Origin: DAOVRL01 sp964459805
GTDB taxonomy: Bacteria > Planctomycetota > Phycisphaerae > Sedimentisphaerales > Anaerobacaceae
Assembly (NCBI GenBank): GCA_964459805.1
Contig: CAYWOD010000208.1
Span: 1 to 6,092 of the forward strand
Reading direction: 5' to 3'
DNA: 6,092 bases
Positions within the stretch are counted from its first letter, which is position 1. The number at the start of each line of letters is the position of its first letter. Made by a program: the position numbers and the translations under genes. The notes under the pieces are model-generated. The model was not told the DNA's origin, searched no databases, and saw only the letters and a program-made list of their open reading frames with translations. This document shows, in pieces, positions 6,038-6,092 of the stretch.

Positions 6038-6092
6038 TGTCATTGCGAGCGAAGCGAAGCAATCTCTGTCATTCGCAAACGGGAGATTGCCA
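6038..6092. repeat. dispersed palindromic (REP/MITE-like) repeat, cut by window edge
   Basis: Position 6038 begins TGTCATTGCGAGCGAAGCGA, which continues into AGCAATCTC, a form recognisable as a short intergenic repeat common in many bacterial genomes. Two internal structures are visible. TGTCATT recurs at 6038 and 6067. GCAATCTC (6059-6066) is inverted as GAGATTGC (6083-6090) around a 16-nt loop. Elements of this kind usually end with the complement of the first arm (CGCAATGAC), which would lie beyond 6092. It sits 43 bp after the symporter stop and may serve as an RNA hairpin at the operon end, but there is no T-run. Confidence 0.7.

Noticed and set aside
1..6092. CRISPR array, insertion sequence with transposase, phage genes or a new defence system
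   Set aside because: No regularly spaced repeats, transposase, integrase or nuclease-like coding sequence is visible; all long frames are accounted for by metabolic and transport genes.

Overview
The window looks like a chromosomal segment of a Gram-negative bacterium, most likely of the Planctomycetota/PVC group. That placement is an inference from three things: the sialic-acid epimerase fused to a sodium/solute symporter, a fragment of a lamin-tail-domain protein, and a mammalian-type sialate lyase. No taxonomic marker settles it.

Layout. Positions 1-156 hold two minus-strand tRNA genes, tRNA-Met(CAT) and a tRNA-Glu(CTC) cut by the window edge, read from a near-consensus sigma-70-type promoter at 176-205. 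Positions 206-755 hold no intact gene: there is a 10-bp tandem duplication and then a plus-strand remnant of a lamin-tail-domain (LTD) protein that has lost its 5' part. Positions 756-2233 are a tight minus-strand pair: a small LsrG-like ABM-fold putative monooxygenase followed 2 nt later by an iron-containing alcohol dehydrogenase. A roughly 210-bp divergent control region (2234-2444) carries a plausible promoter in each direction and a small palindrome. Positions 2445-5995 are a plus-strand pair: N-acetylneuraminate lyase (nanA) and, 8 nt later, an 872-residue protein that joins an exported six-repeat Kelch NanM/YjhT-type sialate epimerase (mutarotase) to a 13-segment Na+/solute symporter. 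The right end (6038-6092) enters a dispersed palindromic repeat.

How the genes work together. The plus-strand pair reads as a compact sialic-acid uptake and cleavage unit. The Kelch domain would sit in the periplasm and speed interconversion of the free sialic-acid anomers at the mouth of the transporter. The symporter would bring sialic acid in with Na+, and the lyase would split it to N-acetylmannosamine and pyruvate. The enzymes for the next steps (ManNAc epimerase or kinase, nagA/nagB) and any sialidase are not in the window. The divergent ABM/Fe-ADH pair shares the control region but has no clear place in standard sialate catabolism; it may handle an aldehyde or keto product or belong to another pathway.
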